Shown: positions 51,197 through 58,614 of the stretch, piece after piece
Layout: every line of letters begins with the position of its first letter
Position numbering within the stretch: position 1 is the first letter of the stretch
NCBI RefSeq assembly: GCF_018070575.1
Contig: NZ_JAGPXN010000008.1
Span: 205,976 to 269,975, forward strand
Direction of reading: 5' to 3'
Length of the DNA: 64,000 nucleotides
Source of the DNA: Micromonospora sp. C31
GTDB lineage: Bacteria; Actinomycetota; Actinomycetes; Mycobacteriales; Micromonosporaceae
Notes under the pieces: generated by a model
What the model was told of the DNA's origin: nothing
What the model saw: only the letters and a program-made list of their open reading frames with translations
Database searches by the model: none
Made by a program: the position numbers and the translations under genes

Positions 51197-52689
51197 GGGT
51201 TCTCCTTCCGGGTCAGCACGACGAGCTGGGTGGGGGAGCCGACCTCGGGATCGTCGTCGCCGACGCCGCCGATCGCGGCGGTGTAGCCGTACGTGGTGCA
51301 CACCCGGTCGACCCAGGCGGCGAACTCCGCGCGGGTCCACTCGAAGCGGTGGTCGGCGTGCCGGAACCGCCCGGCGGGCAGCCCCTCGTAGCGGACGTTG
51401 TACTCGACGTTCGGCGTGGTCACCACGACGGTGGCCGGACGGGCGTGACCGAGTACGGCGTCCTCCAGCGCCGGCAGCCGGGGCGGGTCGACGTGCTCGA
51501 TCACCTCCATCAGCACCGCCGCGTCGTACCCGCGCAGCCGGTCGTCCCGGTAGGTCAGCGCCGACTGCAACAGCCGGATCCGGTCCCGCTGCCGCTCCGG
51601 CAGCCGGTCCAGCCCCAGCCGCCGGGCCGCGAGCATCAGCGCGTGCGTGGACACGTCGGTACCGACGATCTCGGTGAACCGGCGGTCGCCGACCAGCGCG
51701 GCGAGCAGGGCGCCGCCGCCGCAGCCGAGATCCAGCACCCGGCTCGCCCCCGCCCCGGCCAGCGCGCCGAGCACCGCCTCCCGCCGTCGCGCCGCCAGTG
51801 ACGCCCGGCGGGCGGCGGCCTGCCCGCCCCCGTCCCCGACGCTCGCCTTGTCCCCGTTCGCCTCGTTCCCGGTCGCCTCATTCCCGTTCGCCTCGTCCAC
51901 CGTCGGCTCGGCGGCGGGCTCGTCGGTCGGCCGCCGCTCGGCGAGCCGGGCCAGGGCCAGGCCGGCCAGCGCCCGCCGGTGCGCCAGGTAGCGGCGGGTG
52001 ATCACGTCCCGCTCCGGGTGCGCGGCCAGCCAGCCCTCGCCGGCCCGGAGCAGCTTGTCGACCTCGTCCGGGGCGACCCAGTAGTGCTTGGCGTCGTCCA
52101 GCACCGGCAGCAGGACGTAGAGGTGGTTGAGCGCATCGGCGACGCGCATCGTGCCGGTCAGCGTCAGGTCGACGTACCGGCTGTCGCCCCACTCCGGGTG
52201 CCCCTCGTCGAGCGGGATCGGGGCGGCGGTCACCGCCCAGCCGAGCGGACCGAACATCCGGACCGCCACGTCCTCGCCGCCCCGGCAGCGCAGCACCGGC
52301 ACCCGCACCTGAAGCGGGATCGGCGTACGGGCCAGCTCGGGGCGCTCGCGGGACTCGCCGCGCAGGGCCGACCGGTACACCTTGGACAGCGCGGAGGAGA
52401 GCAGGCTGGACGCGGCGTACGGCCGGTCGTTGACGTACCGCCCGAGGGTGAAGCTGTCCGGGGTCGGGGCCTGCTGCCGGCCGCGGCCCCTGCCCCGCGC
52501 GCCGGCCAGCCGCAGCGGGTCGACGTCGAGCAGCAGGGCGGCGGTGCAACGCTGCTCGCCGGCCTCCGGGTAGAACACGTGCGCGGTGCCGACCGGCACG
52601 TCGAAGGAGTGGGCGCGGTCGGGGTGCTTGACCAGCAGGTGCCCGAGGTCGGTCGCCGGCCGGTGCGTGGTGGTCAGGGTGAGCAGCAC
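51193..52689 (-). CDS. hen1: 3'-terminal RNA ribose 2'-O-methyltransferase Hen1
   Basis: This 498-residue protein starts at the GTG at 52689. The N-terminal half (residues 1-240) is the bacterial Hen1-N domain that activates Pnkp ligation (YVNDRPYAASSLLSSALSKV and SRYVDLTLTGTMRVADALNH). An Asn/Glu/Gly linker built of short NEANGNEATG-type repeats follows. The methyltransferase has the SAM loop RVLDLGCGGGALL, metal-site residues in EVIEHVDPPRL and the distal His in RHADHRFEW. It 2'-O-methylates the 3' end of broken RNA before ligation, blocking re-cleavage. Translationally coupled to pnkp. Confidence 0.95.
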   Translation of the reverse strand: MLLTLTTTHRPATDLGHLLVKHPDRAHSFDVPVGTAHVFYPEAGEQRCTAALLLDVDPLRLAGARGRGRGRQQAPTPDSFTLGRYVNDRPYAASSLLSSALSKVYRSALRGESRERPELARTPIPLQVRVPVLRCRGGEDVAVRMFGPLGWAVTAAPIPLDEGHPEWGDSRYVDLTLTGTMRVADALNHLYVLLPVLDDAKHYWVAPDEVDKLLRAGEGWLAAHPERDVITRRYLAHRRALAGLALARLAERRPTDEPAAEPTVDEANGNEATGNEANGDKASVGDGGGQAAARRASLAARRREAVLGALAGAGASRVLDLGCGGGALLAALVGDRRFTEIVGTDVSTHALMLAARRLGLDRLPERQRDRIRLLQSALTYRDDRLRGYDAAVLMEVIEHVDPPRLPALEDAVLGHARPATVVVTTPNVEYNVRYEGLPAGRFRHADHRFEWTRAEFAAWVDRVCTTYGYTAAIGGVGDDDPEVGSPTQLVVLTRKENP

Positions 52690-52752
52690 GCGCCCATGGT
52701 GTCAGCCGCTTCGATCTTGCGTCGTCCCGTTTTCCGGTGTCCTCGTCGGGTG

Positions 52753-52828
52753 GGGTTTCCGGGGGAGCCCCGCCCGCTCCGGGCGGTCAGGCTTGATCCC
52801 TGCGCGGGCGGGGCTCCCCCGGAAACCC
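52753..52828. repeat. 25-bp perfect inverted repeat upstream of hen1
   Basis: Arms 52753-52777 and 52804-52828 are perfectly complementary around a 26-nt loop. The element lies 64 nt upstream of the hen1 start and would form an exceptionally stable hairpin in either strand. It is separate from the terminator at 52991. Confidence 0.85.
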
Positions 52829-52854
52829 GTCGTGCCTCCGGCTCGTCCGGTGGC

Positions 52855-52980
52855 CTCGGTCGGGTGGGTGGGGGTCGGCATGGGTGGCTGGGTGGGGCGT
52901 GTGCTGTGGGGCTGGTGGGGCCGTGTTGTGGGGGTGGGTGGCTGGTGGGCTGTGCCGTTCGGCCGGGTGGGTCAGTGGGC
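52855..52980 (+). other. G/T-rich, C-poor low-complexity tract
   Basis: About 125 bases on the plus strand are dominated by G and T with runs such as gtgggggtgggtgg. The many GGG runs could form G-quadruplexes. No gene is supported here; together with the inverted repeat and terminator this fills the 350-bp gap between hen1 and the wall-protein gene. Confidence 0.7.
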
Positions 52981-52990
52981 CTGGAAAAGG

Positions 52991-53027
52991 CGGTGCCCCG
53001 CCGGCCTTGTTGGGCGGCGGGGCACCG
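52991..53027 (-). terminator. Terminator of the LPITG-protein gene
   Basis: A perfect 13-bp stem CGGTGCCCCGCCG / CGGCGGGGCACCG with an 11-nt loop lies 15 nt beyond the stop codon on the minus strand. Confidence 0.85.
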
Positions 53028-53041
53028 GTGGTGCGGGTGGA

Positions 53042-54613
53042 TCAGACGACGAAGCGGGTCCTGCGGCGCTTGGTCACCACGTAGCCACCGACGCCGGCGA
53101 CGAGCAGCAGCCCGCCGATGCCGGCGATCAGGCCGGTGGACCCACCGGTGATCGGCAGGGTGCCGCCGTCGCCGTCACCGCCTCCGTTGCCGCCTCCGTC
53201 GCCGCCTTGGCCGCCGATCGCGTTCACCAGCAGCTTGGCCGTGTCGTTGGCGGGCTTCAGGTCGTCGGAGAAGCCGCCGTCGCACTGGCACGGGATGTTG
53301 ATGTCGACGGTGCCGGTCGCGTCGGCTACGACCTTGTCGATCCGGAGCTTGAACTCGAAGGTCTCCGCGTCGCCGGCCTTCACGAACGGCGGGGCATAGC
53401 AGAAGTAGGTGCGGCCACCTGCCTCGCCCGGATCGCCGTGGTCGTCGCCCTGCACGGGCATGCAATCGTCCGGCGCGCCGACCACGGTGGTGCCCTCCGG
53501 TACCGCGACCTCCAGGTAGGTTACGGAGGATCCGCCACGCGAGTAGTCGAGGGTGGCGGGGCCGTTGTTGCGGAACCCGACAGTCGCGGTGACCTGCTCG
53601 CCCGCCTTACCCTTCACCGAGTCGCCGATGGCACCGAGGTCGGTGCCGTTCTTGCCGGTGGCGGTGACCTCCATGCCCGACCAGTTGTTCTCCGGGTTGA
53701 CGTCGACCTGGGACGAGCGGGCCCGGACGTTCGGGGCCGAGAGGCTCAGGGGCTCGCCGTCGCCCGGCTCACCGACCGAGTGACCGTTGGCGGCGAGATA
53801 CTTGCTGAAGTCCTCGAACTCGGCGACGGTCATCCAGTTGTAGTAGCCGTAGTCCTTGCCCGGGGCGTAGGTGTCCTCGCCCAGCCGGTAGGCCAAGGAC
53901 CCCGAGTGCGTCGCCCCCGGGGCCACGGTGTCCGAGAACCGGCAGGTACGCAGGCGACCGTCCTCGTAGGTGCAGTTGCTGTGCCGCTTGTCGGCGCGGA
54001 TGGCGTAGTCGTGGTCGAAGACGGCGACGGCACCCTCGGCGGGGGTCCGGCCGGCGTTGCCGAGCACGATCGGAGCGGCGAAGCTGCCGCCCGGCGCCGC
54101 CGAGACCTCCACCTCCGGACCGCCTGCGAGGTCGACACCCGTACCGATGCGGACCTGTGACGTGTGGCTCGCTGACCTCAAACCGTCGGCGCTCACCGTC
54201 ACCTTCACCTTGCCGGCGTCACCGTCCTTCGCCTTCGCGGTGGGTGCGACGTTGACGTTGAAGGAGCCGGAGCCCCAGTCGTACAGGTCGTACTCGAACG
54301 GACTGGTGCAGACCAGGACGCCCGCCTCCGGTGCGGTGCACTCGGAATCGAATTCCGACTCGATCTTCACCTTGCCCGCGAAGTCGCGGTAGTCGAACCG
54401 GACCGTCAGACCGAACACGGTGACCGGCTCGGAGGCGAACAGGATGGGCGATTCGAACTTGCCGTCGGAACCGGCCGCGACGGTCAGGTCGTTGAAGTAG
54501 ACGCCGAGCTCGACGTCGCCGTCCTCGGCGACGGCGGGAGTGGCGGAGGCGGCGACGAGCGCGCCTGCGACGCCCAGCCCGGCCAGCCAGCGCCGAGTGG
54601 AGTGCTTGAGCAT
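53042..54613 (-). CDS. Sortase-anchored (LPITG) cell-wall surface protein
   Basis: This 523-residue protein starts at the ATG at 54613 with GGGAGGA about 10 nt upstream. It has a Sec signal peptide (LAGLGVAGALVAASATPAVA, cleavage near residue 29) and several immunoglobulin-like or DUF11-like beta domains. At the C-terminus a Gly/Asp spacer leads to the sorting signal LPITGG, a hydrophobic helix and the basic tail KRRRTRFVV. Three NxS/T-type repeats and paired Cys in the ectodomain fit an adhesin-like or wall-structural role. The sortase is not in the window. A 29-bp palindrome precedes the gene. Confidence 0.85.
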   Translation of the reverse strand: MLKHSTRRWLAGLGVAGALVAASATPAVAEDGDVELGVYFNDLTVAAGSDGKFESPILFASEPVTVFGLTVRFDYRDFAGKVKIESEFDSECTAPEAGVLVCTSPFEYDLYDWGSGSFNVNVAPTAKAKDGDAGKVKVTVSADGLRSASHTSQVRIGTGVDLAGGPEVEVSAAPGGSFAAPIVLGNAGRTPAEGAVAVFDHDYAIRADKRHSNCTYEDGRLRTCRFSDTVAPGATHSGSLAYRLGEDTYAPGKDYGYYNWMTVAEFEDFSKYLAANGHSVGEPGDGEPLSLSAPNVRARSSQVDVNPENNWSGMEVTATGKNGTDLGAIGDSVKGKAGEQVTATVGFRNNGPATLDYSRGGSSVTYLEVAVPEGTTVVGAPDDCMPVQGDDHGDPGEAGGRTYFCYAPPFVKAGDAETFEFKLRIDKVVADATGTVDINIPCQCDGGFSDDLKPANDTAKLLVNAIGGQGGDGGGNGGGDGDGGTLPITGGSTGLIAGIGGLLLVAGVGGYVVTKRRRTRFVV

Positions 54614-54651
54614 GTGGGGGGTTCCTCCCGTGGGAATGCCAGGAGTGGCCA

Positions 54652-54680
54652 GCGGATCTTAAGGACTCCTTAAGATCCGC
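54652..54680 (-). promoter_or_regulatory. 29-bp palindrome upstream of the wall-protein gene
   Basis: Arms GCGGATCTTAAGGA (54652-54665) and TCCTTAAGATCCGC (54667-54680) are perfect around a single C. It is centred 53 nt upstream of the start codon, in promoter or leader position, and includes the A/T-rich core CTTAAGGA. It may be an operator; as RNA it would have almost no loop, which favours a DNA-binding role. Confidence 0.6.
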
Positions 54681-54851
54681 CGCTGCCCGCTCCGCCTCCA
54701 GCGGGTGAACATCGACCAAACGGCTGACCAGGATCGCCGTAACGTCCCGGCCGCCCGGAAGCCCCGGCGTTCCTCACGCCATCGCGGGAGGACCGGTTGG
54801 CGTAGTGGGCGGCGCGGCAACCGGACCCGGGGCAACCGCATCCGCTGACGT

Positions 54852-54895
54852 GCGGGCCGGACGTCACCGGACCGTCCCGGTGACGTCCGGCCCGC
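54852..54895 (-). terminator. Terminator of the small acidic protein gene
   Basis: A perfect 19-bp stem (54852-54870 with 54877-54895, loop accgtc) lies 8 nt past the stop of the gene at 54903. Confidence 0.9.
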
Positions 54896-54902
54896 GTACG
54901 GC

Positions 54903-55115
54903 TCAGCGGTAGTCGTCCTCGTCCACGGCGACCACCCGGGCCTGCTCCATCGCGTCCCAGTCGCCGACCTCCAGGCCCCGGTGCGGCTCGGTGTCGGCGT
55001 CGCCGGGGGCGACCACGGCGGCCTGCTCGACCGCGTCGGCCGGCTCCGCCTCCATGTCGCGCTCCTCGGGGCTGAGGTGGTCGCTGGGTGCGAAGTCCTC
55101 TTCGGGCTGACCCAT
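54903..55115 (-). CDS. Small acidic protein of unknown function
   Basis: This 70-residue protein starts at the ATG at 55115 with GGGAGGG 7 nt upstream. It is very acidic and without Cys or membrane segments: MGQPEEDFAPSDHLSPEERD, then two short similar stretches AVEQAAVVA and AMEQARVVA, each in an Asp/Glu context. The opening EEDFAP resembles small actinobacterial proteins such as DUF5709, but I cannot place it firmly. It has its own terminator. Confidence 0.6.
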   Translation of the reverse strand: MGQPEEDFAPSDHLSPEERDMEAEPADAVEQAAVVAPGDADTEPHRGLEVGDWDAMEQARVVAVDEDDYR

Positions 55116-55415
55116 ATCAGTCCCTCCCGGGATCTCGGCGGACAGTTCCCCACACACCGTACGGGTTGCGTCTGCCCGCCGCTCGGAAGCCGAGTCGACC
55201 GAATCGCCCCACCGGCCGGTGCCCCCGGTGCCAGGATGGGGCCGTGGTCGACAGGGGCGGTACGGAGGCGGTCAGGGACTGGACGGCCACCGGGTCGGTT
55301 GTGCCGGTCCGGGTCTTCTACGGGATACTGCCGACGGTGGACAGCGCGGTCCGGCGCACTCCAGGGACAACAGCGGCCGGTGACGGCCGAGAGCGGTAAG
55401 TAAGGAGCGTTCGAC
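55116..55415. other. Divergent promoter region upstream of fbaA
   Basis: There is no gene in 300 bases. A weak promoter-like pair TTGTGC (55299-55304) and GATACT (55324-55329) with a 19-bp spacer points toward fbaA. AAGGAG precedes the fbaA start. Confidence 0.4.
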
Positions 55416-56441
55416 ATGCCCATCGCTTCCCCCGAGACCTACGCGGAGATGCTGGACCGTGCCAAGGCTGGCCGGTACGCGTACCCCGCGATCAACGTGA
55501 CGTCCTCGCAGACCCTGAACGCGGCGCTCAAGGGCTTCGCCGACGCGGAGAGCGACGGCATCATCCAGGTCTCGACCGGTGGTGCGGAATACCTCTCCGG
55601 CCCCTCCGTGAAGGACATGGTCACCGGCGCGGTGGCGTTCGCCGCGTACGCGCACGAGGTGGCCAAGAAGTACCCGGTCAACATCGCCCTGCACACCGAC
55701 CACTGCCCGCAGGAGAAGCTGGACAAGTTCGTCCGGCCGCTCATGCAGATCTCCAAGGAGCGGGTGGCCGCCGGCCAGGAGCCGCTGTTCCAGTCGCACA
55801 TGTGGGACGGCTCGGCCGTGCCGGTGGCGGAGAACCTGGAGATCGCCGCCGAGCTGCTCGACCGGGCCGCCGAGGCCAAGATCGTCCTTGAGATCGAGGT
55901 CGGCGTGGTCGGCGGCGAGGAGGACGGCGTCGAGAACGCCATCAACGACAAGCTCTACACCACCGTCGAGGACGGCCTGGCCATGGTCGAGGCGCTCGGT
56001 CTCGGCGAGAAGGGCCGCTACATGGCGGCGCTGACCTTCGGCAACGTGCACGGCGTCTACAAGCCGGGCAACGTCAAGCTGCGCCCGGAGATCCTCAACC
56101 AGATCCAGGAGGCGGTCGGCGCCAAGTACGGCAAGGACAAGCCGCTCAGCCTGGTCTTCCACGGCGGCTCCGGCTCGCTGCTGTCCGAGATCCGCGAGGC
56201 GCTGGACTACGGCGTGGTGAAGATGAACATCGACACCGACACCCAGTACACCTTCACCCGGCCCGTCGCGGACCACATGTTCCGCAACTACGACGGCGTG
56301 CTCAAGGTGGACGGCGAGGTCGGCAACAAGAAGATGTACGACCCGCGGGTCTGGGGCAAGGCCGCCGAGGCCGGCATGGCCGCCCGGGTCGCGGAGGCCT
56401 GCGAGCACCTGCGCTCGACCGGTACCACGCTGGCGAAGTGA
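55416..56441 (+). CDS. fbaA: Class II fructose-bisphosphate aldolase
   Basis: This 341-residue protein contains YAYPAINVTSSQTLNAALKG, the zinc/catalytic motif IALHTDHCPQEKL, LEIEVGVVGGEEDGV, LTFGNVHGVYKPGNVKL, VFHGGSGSLLSEIREAL and VVKMNIDTDTQYTFT, all diagnostic of class IIA aldolase. It cleaves fructose 1,6-bisphosphate to dihydroxyacetone phosphate and glyceraldehyde 3-phosphate. Monocistronic, with terminator and repeat element downstream. Confidence 0.97.
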   Translation: MPIASPETYAEMLDRAKAGRYAYPAINVTSSQTLNAALKGFADAESDGIIQVSTGGAEYLSGPSVKDMVTGAVAFAAYAHEVAKKYPVNIALHTDHCPQEKLDKFVRPLMQISKERVAAGQEPLFQSHMWDGSAVPVAENLEIAAELLDRAAEAKIVLEIEVGVVGGEEDGVENAINDKLYTTVEDGLAMVEALGLGEKGRYMAALTFGNVHGVYKPGNVKLRPEILNQIQEAVGAKYGKDKPLSLVFHGGSGSLLSEIREALDYGVVKMNIDTDTQYTFTRPVADHMFRNYDGVLKVDGEVGNKKMYDPRVWGKAAEAGMAARVAEACEHLRSTGTTLAK

Positions 56442-56460
56442 CGCGCTGACGCGTACCGCC

Positions 56461-56494
56461 GACGGCCGGCTCCCCGCCCCGGGGGCCGGCCGTC
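56461..56494 (+). terminator. Terminator of fbaA
   Basis: A 10-bp perfect stem GACGGCCGGC / GCCGGCCGTC with a 14-nt loop is followed by ttcgtgg. It lies 19 nt after the fbaA stop. Confidence 0.75.
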
Positions 56495-56503
56495 TTCGTG
56501 GTT

Positions 56504-56551
56504 AGGAAGGGCCCCTTGCACATCACGATGCGATAGGAAGGGGCCCTTCCT
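56504..56551. repeat. Dispersed inverted-repeat element, copy 2
   Basis: Perfect 14-bp ends AGGAAGGGCCCCTT (56504-56517) and AAGGGGCCCTTCCT (56538-56551) flank a 20-bp centre. Reverse-complemented, it aligns along its length with the element at 10795-10842. The right end enters the stop codon of the convergent LOG-family gene. Confidence 0.8.
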
Positions 56552-57813
56552 TACCCGGCGGTGAGCACCCGGACGGCCTCGTGCACGTCGTCGGTGAGGT
56601 GCACGGAGGACGACAGGTCGCCGAACGGCGAGGCACCCAGCAGCGGCCGCAGCAGCGACTCCACCGGAAGCTCCTCCGTCCAGTACGCGCGGTCCAGGAA
56701 GACGTACGCGCCGCTGGCCCCGTCGGTGCAGTAGTAGGTCTTGGTGGCGGCCTGGAACACCTCCTGCACCGTGCCCGCCCGCCCGGGGGCGAAGACGATC
56801 CCGCCACGGGCCAGCCGCAGGATGGTGTCCTCGCGGATGGCGTTGGAGAAGTACTTGGCGATCCGGCCGGCGAACAGGTTGGCCGGTTCGTGCCCGTACA
56901 GCCAGGTCGGAATGGCCAGCCCGCCGGCGCGGGCCCAGTCGATGTCGCCGCCGGCCAGCTCCGCCGAGTCGGCGCGGGACACGCTGCCGGGGTCGTCGGC
57001 CCCGGGCCGGGGCAACGCCACGGGGCGGCCGTAGAGCTCCCGGACCCGCAGCGCCGCCGCCGTGTAGCGGTCGTGGTCGGTGAAGTCGGGCGCCGTGGCG
57101 AGCAGGTCGATCGCGGCGTCCAGTTCCTCGGCCGACCGCAGCGCGAGGTGGGCGCCGAGGTTGGCGGCCTCCATCACCCCGGGGCCGCCGCCGGTCACCA
57201 CCAGCCGGTCGGCCCGGGCCAGTTCCCAGCCCAGCACGGCAGCCGTCCGGTACGCCGTACTGCCGCGCGGCACCGCGTGCCCGCCCATGATGCCCACCAC
57301 CGACTGCGGCCCGTGGGCGGCCAGCCAGGCGCGGGTGGCGTCGGCCAGCGCGTTGTCCACGCCGTGGTCGTGCAGCCGCTGGCCGAGCGCCTCCCGGACG
57401 TCCGGCAGCGCCCCGCCGTGCGCGCGGAAGTGCTCGTAGACCCGGGTGTCGTACATCCCGGCGAACCCGCCCTCGGCGAAGCCGGCGACCAGTTCCTCCG
57501 GCGTGTAGAGGTGGGACGGCTGGGTCGGGTAGGGCAGCCCGGAGAACGGCGGAACCACGTTCGCGCCGCGCCGGACCAGGTCGGCGCCGACCTCGCGGGA
57601 GGCGAAGCGGCAACCGACGAAGAGGGTGCCGGCCACCTCGGTGGCGGTGAGGTCGGGAACGGGGTCGAGGTCGAGCCGTAGCCCCTGCACGGTCAGCCCG
57701 ACCAGGCTGCCGGTGGTCAGCCGCCGGTCGAACTCGGCGCGGGTCTCGATCTCGTCCGTGCAGGTGTGCGGCTCGATGACGTCCGCGGGAGGTGGGGTCG
57801 GCACCCTGGCCAT
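56551..57813 (-). CDS. LOG-family (lysine decarboxylase-like) protein
   Basis: From the ATG at 57813 the protein has 420 residues; the frame stays open to 57981 but without a ribosome site. The Rossmann nucleotide-binding motif is VVTGGGPGVMEAANLGAHLA. The second family motif appears as FAPGRAGTVQEVFQ, where the usual PGGxGTxxE has Arg for Gly. LOG proteins hydrolyse cytokinin riboside phosphates or other nucleotides; this long version with ~150 extra N-terminal residues (FVGCRFASREVGADLVRRGA) is a distinct branch. Substrate unknown. Confidence 0.8.
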   Translation of the reverse strand: MARVPTPPPADVIEPHTCTDEIETRAEFDRRLTTGSLVGLTVQGLRLDLDPVPDLTATEVAGTLFVGCRFASREVGADLVRRGANVVPPFSGLPYPTQPSHLYTPEELVAGFAEGGFAGMYDTRVYEHFRAHGGALPDVREALGQRLHDHGVDNALADATRAWLAAHGPQSVVGIMGGHAVPRGSTAYRTAAVLGWELARADRLVVTGGGPGVMEAANLGAHLALRSAEELDAAIDLLATAPDFTDHDRYTAAALRVRELYGRPVALPRPGADDPGSVSRADSAELAGGDIDWARAGGLAIPTWLYGHEPANLFAGRIAKYFSNAIREDTILRLARGGIVFAPGRAGTVQEVFQAATKTYYCTDGASGAYVFLDRAYWTEELPVESLLRPLLGASPFGDLSSSVHLTDDVHEAVRVLTAG

Positions 57814-57864
57814 CCTGCCCCGCCGGGTCAACCGGCCAAACCTGTCGAGCCGGGGCCGGAGTGA

Positions 57865-57898
57865 CGGGAGCCCGGCGACCGTGGCCGCCGGGCTCCCG
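57865..57898 (-). promoter_or_regulatory. Orphan hairpin in the leader of the LOG-family gene
   Basis: A perfect 13-bp stem CGGGAGCCCGGCG / CGCCGGGCTCCCG with an 8-nt loop lies 52 nt upstream of the start at 57813. No gene ends nearby. A possible short frame on the minus strand from 57961 (MPPADALDYNYWSG) runs through it, so an attenuator is conceivable. Confidence 0.45.
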
Positions 57899-58055
57899 CA
57901 GTACCCGGTCCTGGGGAGGCTCCGGACCAATAGTTGTAGTCGAGAGCATCGGCCGGGGGCATGGGCCGCAGGCGTGACCAACTCCTCAGCCGTTCAGCCA
58001 GGCGGCTCGCCCAACCCCCTCGCGCGTCCCGGTGCGAAGCGGGTTGAATGGGGCG

Positions 58056-58484
58056 ATGCAGAACCTGTTGCCAGAACCACCCGCCACCCTCCTCCCCGCC
58101 CACGACGAGGCCGACGCCGCTCTGGCCGCCGCCGAGCGGGCGGGCAGCGACGAGGCCCACGCCGAGGTGGCGGCGCGCTTCCCGACGTACAGCGGCGGCT
58201 GGGGTGCGCTGGCCGCGCGGGCGCTCGCCGCCGGCCAGGTCATCCCGGCGTACGCCTACGCGCGCACCGGCTACCACCGGGGCCTGGACCAGCTGCGCCG
58301 CAGCGGCTGGAAGGGCTTCGGTCCGGTGCCGTGGTCGCACGAGCCGAACCAGGGCTTCCTGCGCTGCCTCTACGTGCTGTCCCGGGCCGCCGACGAGATC
58401 GGCGAGTCGGACGAGGCGGCCCGCTGCGCCCAGTTCCTGCGCGACTGCGACCCGGCCGCGGCAGACGCGCTGGCGAGCAACTGA
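58056..58484 (+). CDS. DUF3151-family protein
   Basis: This 142-residue protein starts at the ATG at 58056. Family motifs are clear: FPTYSGGWGALAARALAAG, AYAYARTGYHRGLDQLRR, GWKGFGPVPWSHEPNQGFLR and a C-terminal RCAQFLRDCDP. It is a small soluble helical protein found across actinobacteria, typically near fba and purA as here. No function is assigned. Confidence 0.88.
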   Translation: MQNLLPEPPATLLPAHDEADAALAAAERAGSDEAHAEVAARFPTYSGGWGALAARALAAGQVIPAYAYARTGYHRGLDQLRRSGWKGFGPVPWSHEPNQGFLRCLYVLSRAADEIGESDEAARCAQFLRDCDPAAADALASN

Positions 58485-58492
58485 CGGCGGGG

Positions 58493-58525
58493 CCGACGGC
58501 CGGCGCGCTCCCGCCCGGCCGTCGG
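58493..58525 (+). terminator. Terminator of the DUF3151 gene
   Basis: An 11-bp perfect stem CCGACGGCCGG / CCGGCCGTCGG with an 11-nt loop starts 9 nt after the stop codon. Confidence 0.75.
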
Positions 58526-58550
58526 CTCGTCCGGGCCCCGCGATCCCGGC

Positions 58551-58610
58551 CCGCTGTGCACCGGGTGACGCCGCCGGGGTGCCTGGGCGGCGTGACCCGG
58601 TGCACAGCGG
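58551..58610. terminator. Large bidirectional terminator
   Basis: Arms 58551-58575 and 58586-58610 pair at 24 of 25 positions around a 10-nt loop. It lies 4 nt from the stop of the ATPase gene at 58615 and serves the convergent pair. Confidence 0.88.
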
Positions 58611-58614
58611 CGTC

